Origin: Neobacillus sp. OS1-2
GTDB lineage: Bacteria > Bacillota > Bacilli > Bacillales > Cytobacillaceae
Assembly: GCF_030915505.1 (NCBI RefSeq)
Contig: NZ_CP133265.1
Coordinates: 310,001-374,000, forward strand
Direction: 5' to 3'
DNA: 64,000 nt
This document shows, in pieces, positions 18,461-26,670 of the stretch. Position numbers and translations under genes: made by a program. Numbering within the stretch: position 1 is the stretch's first letter; every line of letters begins with the position of its first letter. The notes beneath the pieces are model-generated. The model searched no databases. It saw nothing but the letters and a program-made list of their open reading frames with translations, and was not told where the DNA came from.

Positions 18461-19011
18461 TTATTTTTCAACGCCTCTTGTAATTGTAAGTATTGAACAG
18501 CAAATATTGTTTTTGCATCATAAATCTTTTGTTCCTTTACATATTGTTCCGCTTCTTCAAGCGTTAATTCCTCAAGATTGACAAACTCATCTTCGTCAAG
18601 AGCAGCAGCATTTTCCTTTTTGGTAAGTCCTTTTGCTAAATAGACATGGACGATCTCGTCGGCGAATCCGGGTGAAGTATAAAATGAAGTAAGTAGTTCC
18701 AGACTTTCACATTCATAACCCGTTTCTTCCTCTAATTCGCGGCGCGCGCAAAGTGCCGGTTCTTCGCCTTTTTCAAGTTTTCCTGCCGGTATTTCTACAA
18801 TTATTCTTTCTAACGCTTTGCGGTATTGTTCAACCATTACCACTTTGTTGTCATCCGTAATAGCTAATATGGCGACAGCACCAGGATGTTTTATAATTTC
18901 ACGTTTCGCCTGTTTACCATTCGGCAATTCAACATCCTGCAGATGGAGGCTGATTATTTTTCCTGAAAAAATTTCTTCGCTATGGAGCGTTTTTTCTTCG
19001 AGTTTAGTCAT
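18457..19011 (-). CDS. nudF: ADP-ribose pyrophosphatase NudF
   Basis: NudF hydrolyses ADP-ribose to AMP and ribose-5-phosphate. The Nudix box is complete: G-K-L-E-K-G-E ... R-R-E-L-E-E-E-T-G-Y, with the upstream E-I-P-A that orders the substrate. From the ATG at 19009-19011, which follows AGGAGAGA, the product is 184 residues (B. subtilis 185). It is operonic with endoQ and divergent from mciZ. Confidence 0.94.
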   Translation of the reverse strand: MTKLEEKTLHSEEIFSGKIISLHLQDVELPNGKQAKREIIKHPGAVAILAITDDNKVVMVEQYRKALERIIVEIPAGKLEKGEEPALCARRELEEETGYECESLELLTSFYTSPGFADEIVHVYLAKGLTKKENAAALDEDEFVNLEELTLEEAEQYVKEQKIYDAKTIFAVQYLQLQEALKNK

Positions 19012-19083
19012 TACTGTCTCTCCTGTTCTTTCCAATTAGTTCTCGTCATACATTTTATCATACTTTAAATGGAGGGGTATGGG

Positions 19084-19215
19084 ATGAAGGTTATCGTGCA
19101 TGAAAAGGGAATTACCCTTGTTGGCAAGGGCTGGGAAATCCTGCAAAAGCTTAAGGAATATAACAAAGAATACGCTTCCGTTTCCGATTGGATTCAACAT
19201 GTAACGCAAAAATAA
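19084..19215 (+). CDS. mciZ: Mother cell inhibitor of FtsZ, MciZ
   Basis: MciZ is a small peptide that caps FtsZ filaments and blocks Z-ring assembly in the mother cell. The 43-residue product reads M-K-V then K-G-I-T-L-V-G-K-G-W-E-I and L-K-E-Y, ending D-W-I. That is the MciZ pattern (K-G-V-V-L-V-G-K-A-W-E-I ... L-K-E-Y ... D-W-I). The ATG at 19084 follows GGAGGGG (19071-19077). It lies between nudF and yqkF, the same place as in B. subtilis. A perfect SigE-type -10 (CATACATT, 19048-19055) lies upstream without a clear -35. Confidence 0.88.
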   Translation: MKVIVHEKGITLVGKGWEILQKLKEYNKEYASVSDWIQHVTQK

Positions 19216-19293
19216 GACCTGTTGTTTGTAGTCTGCCCTGTCCTTGCGTAAAATTATAAGAGAGCTAGTCAAGGAATAGGACGGGGTGATTTT

Positions 19294-20205
19294 TTGAAAA
19301 AGAGAAAGCTTGGGAATTCCGATTTGTATGTGAGCGAATTAGGGCTTGGTTGTATGTCTGTTGGCACAGAAGTGGCGGTTGCTCAGAGAATTATTGAGGC
19401 AGCACTTGAGGAGGGCATCAATTTTTTTGATACGGCCGATTTATATGATTTGGGTGAAAATGAAAAGATAGTTGGACAGGCTTTGAAGGATGTCCGGGAA
19501 CAAGTCATTATTGCCACAAAAGTCGGGAACCGCTGGAACAAGAATCAGGAAGGATGGTCGTGGGATCCTTCAAAGACGTATATAAAAGAAGCGGTGAAAA
19601 ATAGTTTGAAGCGGCTTGGAACCGATTATATTGATCTTTATCAATTACATGGGGGCACGATTGAAGACCCGATTGAGGAAACCATTGAGGCGTTTGAAGA
19701 ATTGAAGACAGAAGGTTTTATTCGCTATTATGGAATTTCATCGATCCGTCCAAACGTAATCAGGGAGTATGTTGAGAAGTCCGACATTGTGTCTGTGATG
19801 ATGCAATACAGTATGCTAGACCGCCGCCCTGAGGAAGAAGCATTACCTCTTCTTCGGGAACAGGGTATTAGTGTTGTCACTCGTGGGCCACTTGCCAAGG
19901 GACTATTAAGTGATAAATTGCTAGAAAAGGCTTCTGAAAAAGGGTATCTCGATTATAACTATGAAGAGCTGCGTGCGATATTACCTTTGTTAAAGGAAAA
20001 AGTGGCTGCAACCCGTTCGTTTACAGAAGTCGCTCTACAGTATAATCTCGCTAACCCTACTGTAGCATCTGTTATTGCCGGAGCAAGCAGCCCAGAACAA
20101 ATTAAGAATAATGCCGAGGCAATCAGAAGCCAGCCGCTGTCTGAGAAAGATATTGCTGTGATTAATGAATTATCGAAGGCTAGTATCTATAAGGATCATC
20201 GTTAA
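19294..20205 (+). CDS. yqkF: Aldo/keto reductase YqkF
   Basis: The 303-residue protein is an NADPH-dependent aldo-keto reductase. The catalytic tetrad is visible as Asp and Tyr in F-D-T-A-D-L-Y, Lys in I-A-T-K-V-G and His in Y-Q-L-H-G-G. The C-terminal cofactor motif is I-A-G-A-S-S-P-E-Q-I. It starts with TTG after GGGGTGAT. The physiological substrate is unknown. Position between mciZ and yqkE matches B. subtilis yqkF. Confidence 0.9.
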   Translation: MKKRKLGNSDLYVSELGLGCMSVGTEVAVAQRIIEAALEEGINFFDTADLYDLGENEKIVGQALKDVREQVIIATKVGNRWNKNQEGWSWDPSKTYIKEAVKNSLKRLGTDYIDLYQLHGGTIEDPIEETIEAFEELKTEGFIRYYGISSIRPNVIREYVEKSDIVSVMMQYSMLDRRPEEEALPLLREQGISVVTRGPLAKGLLSDKLLEKASEKGYLDYNYEELRAILPLLKEKVAATRSFTEVALQYNLANPTVASVIAGASSPEQIKNNAEAIRSQPLSEKDIAVINELSKASIYKDHR

Positions 20206-20239
20206 AAAGGGATAAAGCATAAATTATGACATTGAGAAT

Positions 20240-20287
20240 TGTCTAGCTCCAGCGCCCTAACGGCTGACCAGGGCGCTTGCACTTTTC
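20240..20287. repeat. Dispersed palindromic repeat, copy C (short form)
   Basis: TGTCTAGCTCCAGCGCC and GGGCGCTTGCACTTTTCT are joined by only about 14 bases. These are the two ends of the repeat family without its interior. It forms a GCGCCCT/AGGGCGC hairpin and abuts the yqkE stop, so it may double as the yqkF/yqkE terminator. Confidence 0.75.
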
Positions 20288-20542
20288 TTATTTATATTCC
20301 TTCCAATTCATCCCGCTTTCGTTTAACAGTTCTTCAAATGATTTATTTTTTTCCTTCAGCCTGCGTTCTTCCCGCTTTCGCTCTTCATCCGCTGCATTTC
20401 TTTTTTCCTCTTCAGCCTTAAGGTGATCCTGTTGTTCTTTTAATTGCTTCATTAAGTTAGGATCAATTAAATCTTTCAGTGTTACCGCTGAATCTTCCTT
20501 TTTTGGTTTAGATTGATTATTTTGTTTCCTTTGCTTTTTCAT
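20288..20542 (-). CDS. yqkE: DUF3886 protein YqkE
   Basis: The 84-residue, highly charged protein is predicted to be a long coiled coil (E/K/R-rich, residues 25-70, e.g. A-A-D-E-E-R-K-R-E-E-R-R). It ends N-E-S-G-M-N-W-K-E-Y-K. Size and composition match YqkE (DUF3886), function unknown. The ATG at 20540-20542 follows GGAGG by eight bases. In B. subtilis its neighbour is yqkD; here a four-gene metabolic block lies between them. Confidence 0.83.
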   Translation of the reverse strand: MKKQRKQNNQSKPKKEDSAVTLKDLIDPNLMKQLKEQQDHLKAEEEKRNAADEERKREERRLKEKNKSFEELLNESGMNWKEYK

Positions 20543-20604
20543 TCTAAACGCCTCCAAAATCAAAATCTCGTTTTCTATTATACCATTTCAAACAATCTTC
20601 TTAA

Positions 20605-20641
20605 TATTAAAAAGGTAGACTGTTCTTGCTCAGTCTACCTT
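20605..20641 (-). terminator. Terminator of the thiolase-scoA-scoB operon
   Basis: A perfect 11-base stem AAGGTAGACTG / CAGTCTACCTT with a nine-base loop is followed by T5 on the minus strand. Confidence 0.85.
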
Positions 20642-20647
20642 CACGAT

Positions 20648-21316
20648 TTAAAAAGCTTCTAATATAACATTTTCATCCACATGCAATGCTGCTTCTGTTG
20701 ACGCGACAACTTCATCAACCGTAAACCCTTGGGCCACTTCCACAAGCCTTAACCCGGAATCAGTCACATCCATGACTGCGCGCTCGGTGATAATTCGGTT
20801 GACTACCCCTCTTCCCGTTAGTGGAAGGGTACACTCTTTTAAGATTTTTGATTCGCCTTTTTTATTTACATGCTCCATGATGACGATGATTTTCTGTGCT
20901 CCATGGACAAGATCCATTGCACCACCCATTCCTTTAATCATCTTTCCCGGAATCATCCAGTTCGCCAAGTCCCCTGTTTCAGATACTTCCATACCGCCGA
21001 GAATTGCTAGATTGACATGTCCGCCGCGAATCATCGCAAACGATTCAGCACTATCAAAATAGGCTGCACCACTTATGGCCGTCACCGTTTCTTTCCCGGC
21101 ATTTATTAAATCAGGATCGACCATGTCTTCGTGAGGATATGGACCAATGCCGAGAAGTCCATTTTCCGATTGCAGGACAACCTGCTTATTTTCCGAAATA
21201 TAATTGGCAACGAGGGTTGGCATCCCGATACCTAGGTTGACATAAAAGCCGTTTTCTATTTCTTTTTCTGCTCTAATTGCAATTCTTTCTCTGACAGAGG
21301 CCTTTTCATTTGCCAT
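20648..21316 (-). CDS. scoB: 3-oxoacid CoA-transferase subunit B
   Basis: Beta subunit of a two-chain CoA-transferase that moves CoA between succinyl-CoA (or acetyl-CoA) and acetoacetate. The 222-residue product has the catalytic Glu in [10 protein letters not shown] and the N-terminal [10 protein letters not shown]. It follows scoA by 23 bases. With the thiolase upstream and HMG-CoA lyase opposite, acetoacetate activation is the likely role. AtoA or a longer-chain transferase remains possible, since these families are not separable by eye. Confidence 0.88.
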   Translation of the reverse strand: MANEKASVRERIAIRAEKEIENGFYVNLGIGMPTLVANYISENKQVVLQSENGLLGIGPYPHEDMVDPDLINAGKETVTAISGAAYFDSAESFAMIRGGHVNLAILGGMEVSETGDLANWMIPGKMIKGMGGAMDLVHGAQKIIVIMEHVNKKGESKILKECTLPLTGRGVVNRIITERAVMDVTDSGLRLVEVAQGFTVDEVVASTEAALHVDENVILEAF

Positions 21317-21339
21317 CGATGTTTCTCCCTTCCTCCACT

Positions 21340-22029
21340 CTATTTTTTCACGGTTAATCGCTCAATTCTTTTTTCCTGTGTTCCTTCAATAATTGTCTGA
21401 ACATAGATGCTTGGGGTATGAATAAAATTAGCATCCAGTTCACCGATTTCATAAAGTGTTTCAACTTCGGCAATCGTCACTTTCCCGGCTGCGGCAATTA
21501 TTGGATTAAAATTTCTTGCTGTTTTGTGGTAAACAAGATTTCCCATCTTATCACCTTTCCACGCCCTTACCAAACTAAAGTCGGCCGTCAGCCCCTCTTC
21601 TAGAAGATATTCCCGACCGTTAAACATTTTCGTTTCTTTTCCTTCGGCGATCGGCGTTCCTACACCTGCTGGCGTATAAAATGCCGGTATACCTGCCCCA
21701 CCTGCGCGGATTTTCTCTGCCAATGTACCCTGCGGGGTCAATTCTACTTCAAGTTCACCTGTTAAAACCTGTCTCTCAAACTCTTTATTTTCACCTACAT
21801 ATGAGCCTATCATTTTTTTGATTTGTTTATTGTTTAATAGAAGACCAAGTCCCCACTCATCAATTCCACAGTTATTTGAAATGACCGTTAAATCCTTCAC
21901 GCCTTTTTCTGCTAATGCTAAAATCAAGTTCTCTGGAATCCCGCATAAACCAAACCCGCCAACCATTAATGTTGCCCCATCCCGAATATCGGCAACCGCA
22001 TCCTTGAAGGATGTACAAATCTTCTTCAT
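21340..22029 (-). CDS. scoA: 3-oxoacid CoA-transferase subunit A
   Basis: Alpha subunit of the same CoA-transferase. The 229-residue product shows the family signature [13 protein letters not shown] (residues 22-34), the S-N-N-C-G block and the K-T-A-R-N-F-N-P near the C-terminus. It forms the dimer partner of ScoB, with genes 23 bases apart and co-transcribed behind the thiolase gene. A GGGGGAGAGGG ribosome site precedes the ATG. Confidence 0.88.
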   Translation of the reverse strand: MKKICTSFKDAVADIRDGATLMVGGFGLCGIPENLILALAEKGVKDLTVISNNCGIDEWGLGLLLNNKQIKKMIGSYVGENKEFERQVLTGELEVELTPQGTLAEKIRAGGAGIPAFYTPAGVGTPIAEGKETKMFNGREYLLEEGLTADFSLVRAWKGDKMGNLVYHKTARNFNPIIAAAGKVTIAEVETLYEIGELDANFIHTPSIYVQTIIEGTQEKRIERLTVKK

Positions 22030-22058
22030 TTTTGCCCTCTCCCCCTCATAGTAAGGTA

Positions 22059-23246
22059 TTACGCTAGCTCAACAATCGTTGCGACCCCTTGACCACCGCC
22101 AATACAAAGAGTAGCCAATCCTGTCTGTGCATTTCTGCGTTTCATCTCATGGATTAAGGTTACGAGAATTCTTGCCCCGCTAGCTCCGATTGGATGTCCG
22201 AGGGCGATGGCACCACCATTTACGTTTAGGATTTCTTTATTAAAATGCAGTTCGCGGTCAACTGCCAAAGATTGTGCCGCAAAGGCTTCATTTGCTTCAA
22301 TTAAGTTTAGATCCTCGATTGAAACAGATGCCTTTTCAAGTGCCTTTCTTACTGCTGGTACCGGACCGATTCCCATGATGCTTGGGTCTACTCCGGCACT
22401 TGCGTTTGCTTTGATTGTAACTAATGGTTTTATGCCAAGTTCATCAGCTTTTTTCTTGCTCATTACAACAACAGCCGCTGCCCCGTCATTGATTCCGGAG
22501 GCATTTCCTGCTGTTACACTGCCATCCTTTTTAAAAGCTGGACGGAGACCTGCCAATTTTTCCGCCGTAGTTCCCTTTTTCGGATATTCGTCCGTTTCAA
22601 ATATGATAGGTTCACCTTTACGCTGTGGGATAACAACTGGAACGATTTCATCTTTAAATTTGCCCGCTTCCATTGCCCCAACTGCCTTCTCCTGACTCCA
22701 TGCGGAAAATTCATCTTGTTCTTCCCTAGTAATTGAATACTTTTCTGCCAAATTCTCAGCCGTAATCCCCATATGATAATCATTAAAGACGCATGTAAGC
22801 CCGTCTGATGTTAACGTGTCGACTAATTTTTGGTCGCCCATTTTAAAACCGTCGCGGGCATTTTTTAACAAATATGGTGCCTGGCTCATATTTTCCATCC
22901 CGCCGGCCACAACGATTTCAGCGTCTCCTGCTAAAATAGCCTGTGTAGCCAGGTGCACAGCCTTTAACCCGGAACCGCAAACCTTATTTATCGTCAACGA
23001 GGAAACGCTTTCAGGAATCCCCGCCTTAAAGGCTGCCTGTCTTGCCGGGTTTTGTCCTAGGCCTGCTTGAAGCACGTTCCCCATGATGACTTCATCGACT
23101 TGTTCTGGCTTTATCCCGGCTTGTTCAAGCGCTCCCTTAATCACCGTGCCGCCTAATTCAGGTGCAGATACATGTTTTAAACCCCCATTAAAATTCCCAA
23201 GTGCAGTCCGAACCGCACTAACAATAACTACTTCTTCCAGACTCAT
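22059..23246 (-). CDS. Acetyl-CoA C-acetyltransferase (thiolase)
   Basis: Thiolase joins or splits acetoacetyl-CoA and acetyl-CoA. The 395-residue product contains the acyl-carrying Cys in [10 protein letters not shown], the substrate His in N-E-A-F-A-A, and the C-terminal [10 protein letters not shown] and C-I-G-G-G-Q-G. The ATG at 23244-23246 follows GGAGAG and replaces a start six codons further up. First gene of thiolase-scoA-scoB. With the transferase it would turn acetoacetate into two acetyl-CoA, or run in reverse. Confidence 0.92.
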   Translation of the reverse strand: MSLEEVVIVSAVRTALGNFNGGLKHVSAPELGGTVIKGALEQAGIKPEQVDEVIMGNVLQAGLGQNPARQAAFKAGIPESVSSLTINKVCGSGLKAVHLATQAILAGDAEIVVAGGMENMSQAPYLLKNARDGFKMGDQKLVDTLTSDGLTCVFNDYHMGITAENLAEKYSITREEQDEFSAWSQEKAVGAMEAGKFKDEIVPVVIPQRKGEPIIFETDEYPKKGTTAEKLAGLRPAFKKDGSVTAGNASGINDGAAAVVVMSKKKADELGIKPLVTIKANASAGVDPSIMGIGPVPAVRKALEKASVSIEDLNLIEANEAFAAQSLAVDRELHFNKEILNVNGGAIALGHPIGASGARILVTLIHEMKRRNAQTGLATLCIGGGQGVATIVELA

Positions 23247-23391
23247 TATGCTTCTCTCCTTCAACCTTTTTTACTTTTACTACTTCTAGGAAAACAAAAG
23301 AAAATCCTCTTATTTTGTCAAAATTTCTATAATTCTTGATTTTTTGAAATTAAACCCACTACAATGAAAGTATGAAGAATGGAGGTAGATC

Positions 23392-24297
23392 ATGATGTTT
23401 ACTTTACCTAAAAAAGTGACGATTATTGAGGTTGGACCACGTGATGGGCTGCAAAATGAGAAGTTATTCGTACCGACTGAAATAAAAAAACAATTTATAG
23501 CTGGTTTAAGGGAAGCCGGTTTGCAGGAGATGGAGTTGACTTCATTTGTGTCACCCAAATGGGTTCCACAGATGGGGGATGCTGCTGAAATTGTGGCCGA
23601 CTGCCTTGACGGAAATTCTCGAGATATCGTTTTAGCCCCAAACCGTAAAGGGATTGACCGGCTCTATTCTACTAACTGTAAAGCTGTTGCTGTGTTCGTT
23701 GGTGTCAGTAACAGCTTTAATCGTAAAAATATTAACAAGACAACTGAGGATAGTATGTCAGAGCTGAAACCAATGATCCACGAATTAAAACAAAAAAATT
23801 ATTTTGTCCGTGCCTGCATTTCAACATCGTTTTATTGTCCTTATGAAGGGAAAATCAATGAAAGTGATACGTTAGCTCTTTGCCGTGAATTTGTCGAGGC
23901 AGGGGTTGATGAATTAAGCGTAGCAGATACGATTGGGATGGCTTCACCGAATGAAGCCTACTCTTTATTTTCCAAATTAAAAGCAGTTTTCCCTGACATC
24001 CTCTTAACCGCCCATTTCCATGACACGAGGAAGCTTGCCCTTGCAAATATTTTTGCTTCCCTTCAGGCTGGGATTGATCGGTTCGATACCTCTGCAGGTG
24101 GGCTTGGCGGCTGTCCGTTTGCACCGGGTGCGAGCGGAAATGCTGCCACGGAGGATGTTGTTTATATGCTTAAGCGGATGGGGATTGATACCTCTGTTAA
24201 TCTTAAAAAGTTGATGGATGCGATTGAAATTGTTCGCCCACATCTATCAAGGCAGATTGAAACCGGCTACTATCGGCTTCATGCCCAAATTGTCTAG
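23392..24297 (+). CDS. mvaB: Hydroxymethylglutaryl-CoA lyase
   Basis: This lyase splits HMG-CoA into acetyl-CoA and acetoacetate, the last step of leucine breakdown (YngG in B. subtilis). The 301-residue TIM-barrel protein has G-P-R-D-G-L-Q-N-E at its start, the metal ligands in A-H-F-H-D-T, and the lyase signature with catalytic Cys in A-G-G-L-G-G-C-P-F. It is divergent from the thiolase operon with about 145 bases between them. No other leucine-pathway genes (yngH, yngJ type) are adjacent, so earlier steps must be encoded elsewhere. Confidence 0.93.
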   Translation: MMFTLPKKVTIIEVGPRDGLQNEKLFVPTEIKKQFIAGLREAGLQEMELTSFVSPKWVPQMGDAAEIVADCLDGNSRDIVLAPNRKGIDRLYSTNCKAVAVFVGVSNSFNRKNINKTTEDSMSELKPMIHELKQKNYFVRACISTSFYCPYEGKINESDTLALCREFVEAGVDELSVADTIGMASPNEAYSLFSKLKAVFPDILLTAHFHDTRKLALANIFASLQAGIDRFDTSAGGLGGCPFAPGASGNAATEDVVYMLKRMGIDTSVNLKKLMDAIEIVRPHLSRQIETGYYRLHAQIV

Positions 24298-24376
24298 AAT
24301 ATTTTTATCATGAATAATCAATCTTCTACTGATCCATCTTATTAAATGGGACTAACTTTGAAGGGAGATTATATTC

Positions 24377-24517
24377 ATGAGCCAAAAACGCGATAAAGGA
24401 AACAGTCAAAGCGGGAAAAACTATGCTGAAACAGCAGGTGGAGGCAAGCGGATGATCGCCGCCGAGGAACTTGAAAAAGCCCTGCACCCAACGAAAAGGC
24501 AGAATTCAGAGCAATAA
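24377..24517 (+). CDS. Small charged protein, 46 aa, unrecognised
   Basis: I cannot name this ORF. It has an AAGGGAG ribosome site, a basic N-terminus (M-S-Q-K-R-D-K-G), a Gly-rich middle (A-E-T-A-G-G-G-K-R) and a short amphipathic helix (M-I-A-A-E-E-L-E-K-A-L). A strong terminator follows 19 bases after the stop. That unit structure supports a real small gene. Its composition recalls small acid-soluble or spore-associated peptides, but that is only an impression. Confidence 0.6.
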   Translation: MSQKRDKGNSQSGKNYAETAGGGKRMIAAEELEKALHPTKRQNSEQ

Positions 24518-24535
24518 AGGATCATCGAAACTTAG

Positions 24536-24565
24536 AAGCCGCCCATTGGTGTCCGCGGCTTTTTT
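24536..24565 (+). terminator. Terminator of the 46-aa gene
   Basis: The stem AAGCCGC / GCGGCTT with an 11- to 12-base loop is followed by T6. Confidence 0.8.
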
Positions 24566-24654
24566 CATGTTACAATAAAAATTGTTAATTTATGGACATA
24601 GAGAACTTGTTTACCATATCCTATTTAAAATCATACTTCGGGAGGTGGCCTTTA

Positions 24655-25575
24655 TTGAGGAAGGCATTTCGAGCCCTGTTTGTGTTGTTATTTTTCTGGT
24701 TATCACTTGCATTATATTTTACAAATCGTGTCATGTATATGAAAAAGAAGGATGAGGAATTGATTTTACGGCGGGAAAAGGAAGCAGGCAGGTATAAACC
24801 TGATGAATTTGAATCCTTGCCTAAGCGGGATGTTGATATCCCTTCTCCATTTGGCTATATGATTAAAGCGGTTCTGGTAGAGCCGCATAAGACCAATCGC
24901 TATATCATCATTTCACATGGTGTAACAGAAACGAAAATCAATTCGATTAAATATGCGAACCTTTTCTTAGAGCGCGGGTTTAATGCTTTAATTTATGACC
25001 ATCGCCGCCATGGGGAATCCGGAGGCAAGACGACCAGCTTCGGTCATTATGAAAAATTCGATTTAAAAACGGTCGTTGACTGGCTCAAAAGGGAGAAAGG
25101 GTCTGAATTGGAACTTGGTATCCACGGTGAATCGATGGGGGCCGCTACCATGCTGTTATACGCCGGGCTTCTTGAGGACGGTGCTGATTTTTATATTGCC
25201 GATTGTCCATTCTCTGATTTTAAGGAGCAGCTTGCCTACTTGATAAAAAAAGACTTCAAACTTATCCCTGGTCTTTTACTGCCGATTGGGGATGCCCTTT
25301 TACGGCTGCGAGACAAATATTCAATTCGAAACGTCTCACCGATTTCGGTGATTGAAAATATCAAACATCCTGTCCTTTTTATCCATAGCCGAAAAGACGA
25401 CTTTATTTTGCCATCCATGTCGAAGGATTTATTTGAACAAAAAAAGGGCCCAAAGATGCTATATATCGCTAAAAACGGCCGGCATGCCCAATCCTTTAAC
25501 GAAAATCGTGCTGATTATGAACGGGTCATTGATGAGTTTTTACAGAAATATGTTGATCCTGCCTTACCTAGTTAA
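24655..25575 (+). CDS. yqkD: Alpha/beta hydrolase YqkD
   Basis: The 306-residue protein is an alpha/beta hydrolase with one N-terminal membrane helix (about residues 6-25). The nucleophile is in G-I-H-G-E-S-M-G-A, the oxyanion region is S-H-G-V-T-E, the acid is in S-R-K-D-D-F and the His is in N-G-R-H-A-Q. The TTG at 24655 is chosen because GGGAGGTGG lies eight bases before it; an ATG 21 codons upstream has no ribosome site. The length then matches YqkD of B. subtilis (305). Substrate unknown. Confidence 0.88.
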   Translation: MRKAFRALFVLLFFWLSLALYFTNRVMYMKKKDEELILRREKEAGRYKPDEFESLPKRDVDIPSPFGYMIKAVLVEPHKTNRYIIISHGVTETKINSIKYANLFLERGFNALIYDHRRHGESGGKTTSFGHYEKFDLKTVVDWLKREKGSELELGIHGESMGAATMLLYAGLLEDGADFYIADCPFSDFKEQLAYLIKKDFKLIPGLLLPIGDALLRLRDKYSIRNVSPISVIENIKHPVLFIHSRKDDFILPSMSKDLFEQKKGPKMLYIAKNGRHAQSFNENRADYERVIDEFLQKYVDPALPS

Positions 25576-25609
25576 AAAACAAACTGCCCATTTGGGATCA
25601 GTCTGTTTT
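25576..25609. terminator. Bidirectional terminator between yqkD and yqkB
   Basis: The stem ACAAACTG / CAGTCTGT has one wobble pair and is flanked by A6 on the left and T6 on the right. It overlaps the 3' end of yqkB. Confidence 0.7.
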
Positions 25610-25930
25610 TTCTTTGACAATCAGGCTCATGTATCCATTTAACATTTGTTGTGGACTTTTTAATTGGAAAGAATTAGTGCTTCGCGAAAAATCAATCTTC
25701 ATTTGCTCATCAAAGAAAACCATTTTTGACTTTTCTAGATAAACGGTTCTGTCATTTGTTTCGATGGCAATTTCATCGTCTGCTGTTTCCGGAACAAACC
25801 ACAAGGCAACAACACCATTTACGGCACAACCACAGCCGTCTGTATCGTATTTTAGTTTTAGATACCCTTCTCTACTCTCTGTTCTCGCATTTATTTTTTC
25901 AACTGCTGCTTCTGTTATGATTATTTCCAT
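25598..25930 (-). CDS. yqkB: HesB-like (Fe-S biogenesis family) protein YqkB
   Basis: The 110-residue product is a HesB/IscA-fold protein. It starts M-E-I-I-I-T-E-A-A-V-E-K-I and contains a Cys-x-Cys in D-G-C-G-C-A-V, but lacks the C-terminal C-G-C of true A-type carriers, as in YqkB. So Fe-S carriage is not assured. The ATG at 25928-25930 follows a run of G; the size matches B. subtilis YqkB (107). It is convergent with yqkD. Confidence 0.85.
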   Translation of the reverse strand: MEIIITEAAVEKINARTESREGYLKLKYDTDGCGCAVNGVVALWFVPETADDEIAIETNDRTVYLEKSKMVFFDEQMKIDFSRSTNSFQLKSPQQMLNGYMSLIVKEKTD

Positions 25931-26075
25931 ACGTAAAACCCCCCTTACTATGCATACAATGATTGTATCACAGTTTTTAAACACTGCTTATTGTTCTGCT
26001 TGACCGCCTTTTGTTTGCATTTCCCTGTTATTCCAGTTATTCTCAAACTAATTACGTATTAAAGGGGTGCTCTTT

Positions 26076-26282
26076 ATGTCAAAGATTCAAATTAAGGTAA
26101 ACGATAATGGTTCGCTGCGAATTACTGGTGATGTAGAATTGTTAGATGGTGAAGGCAACGTATATACAACAAAACCTTCTTTTTCTCTTTGCCGTTGTGG
26201 TTTGTCTAAAAATAAACCGTTTTGTGATGGCTCGCATAAAGGGAATTTCCAATCCCAAGTTCGTGTTCCAAAAGAGGATTAA
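26076..26282 (+). CDS. CDGSH iron-sulfur domain protein
   Basis: The 68-residue product is a single CDGSH domain: C-R-C-G-L-S-K-N-K-P-F-C-D-G-S-H gives the three-Cys one-His ligand set for a [2Fe-2S] cluster. MitoNEET-like proteins of this kind take part in redox or cluster transfer; the bacterial role is not settled. The ATG at 26076 follows AAAGGGGTG. A strong terminator follows at once, so the gene is monocistronic, next to another possible Fe-S protein gene (yqkB). Confidence 0.92.
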   Translation: MSKIQIKVNDNGSLRITGDVELLDGEGNVYTTKPSFSLCRCGLSKNKPFCDGSHKGNFQSQVRVPKED

Positions 26283-26292
26283 AGGAGAGAAG

Positions 26293-26321
26293 AGCGGCAT
26301 CCGTTTGGGGCCGCTTTTTTT
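26293..26321 (+). terminator. Terminator of the CDGSH gene
   Basis: The stem AGCGGC / GCCGCT with an 11-base loop is followed by T7. It also overlaps the end of the converging yolD-like gene. Confidence 0.8.
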
Positions 26322-26655
26322 ATGCATCTGTCATCCTGATGTCGGCAATTGCATTAGTTGGAATCCGGTGCACCTCTTCAAAGCGATCTATGACATGAAG
26401 CCTTTGTGTTAGTTCATCCCAGTAATGAATTTTTCCAATTACAATTTCATAATTTCGATTTTGATAATGAGTAATCGTAACGAATTGATCGAACTCAATT
26501 GCCTCAGATAAGGTTTCGTTCATGAGTTCCAGCTGTTGCTCATCCATTTCTCGTTTCTGTTCGTATCCATCTTCTTTTACCCAATCCCTGAGCAATTTCA
26601 CATGTTCAGGAAGCATCATTGACGTCCATTTGATTCTCCCACGGTCGCGAATCAT
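26320..26655 (-). CDS. YolD-like protein
   Basis: The 111-residue product is a YolD-family protein (R-D-R-G-R-I-K-W-T-S-M-M-L-P-E-H start, central beta strands I-T-H-Y-Q-N-R-N-Y). YolD proteins are usually encoded beside a UvrX-type Y-family polymerase, as here, 15 bases downstream of it. The molecular role is unknown; an SOS-linked partner of the polymerase is a reasonable guess. It corresponds in place to yqjX of B. subtilis. Confidence 0.88.
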   Translation of the reverse strand: MIRDRGRIKWTSMMLPEHVKLLRDWVKEDGYEQKREMDEQQLELMNETLSEAIEFDQFVTITHYQNRNYEIVIGKIHYWDELTQRLHVIDRFEEVHRIPTNAIADIRMTDA

Positions 26656-26670
26656 ACCGTTTCTACCTCC

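Noticed and set aside
22207..22695. 162-codon open frame antisense to the thiolase gene
   Set aside because: It lies wholly within a strongly conserved gene, has no ribosome site and shows no recognisable motif; it is a shadow frame.
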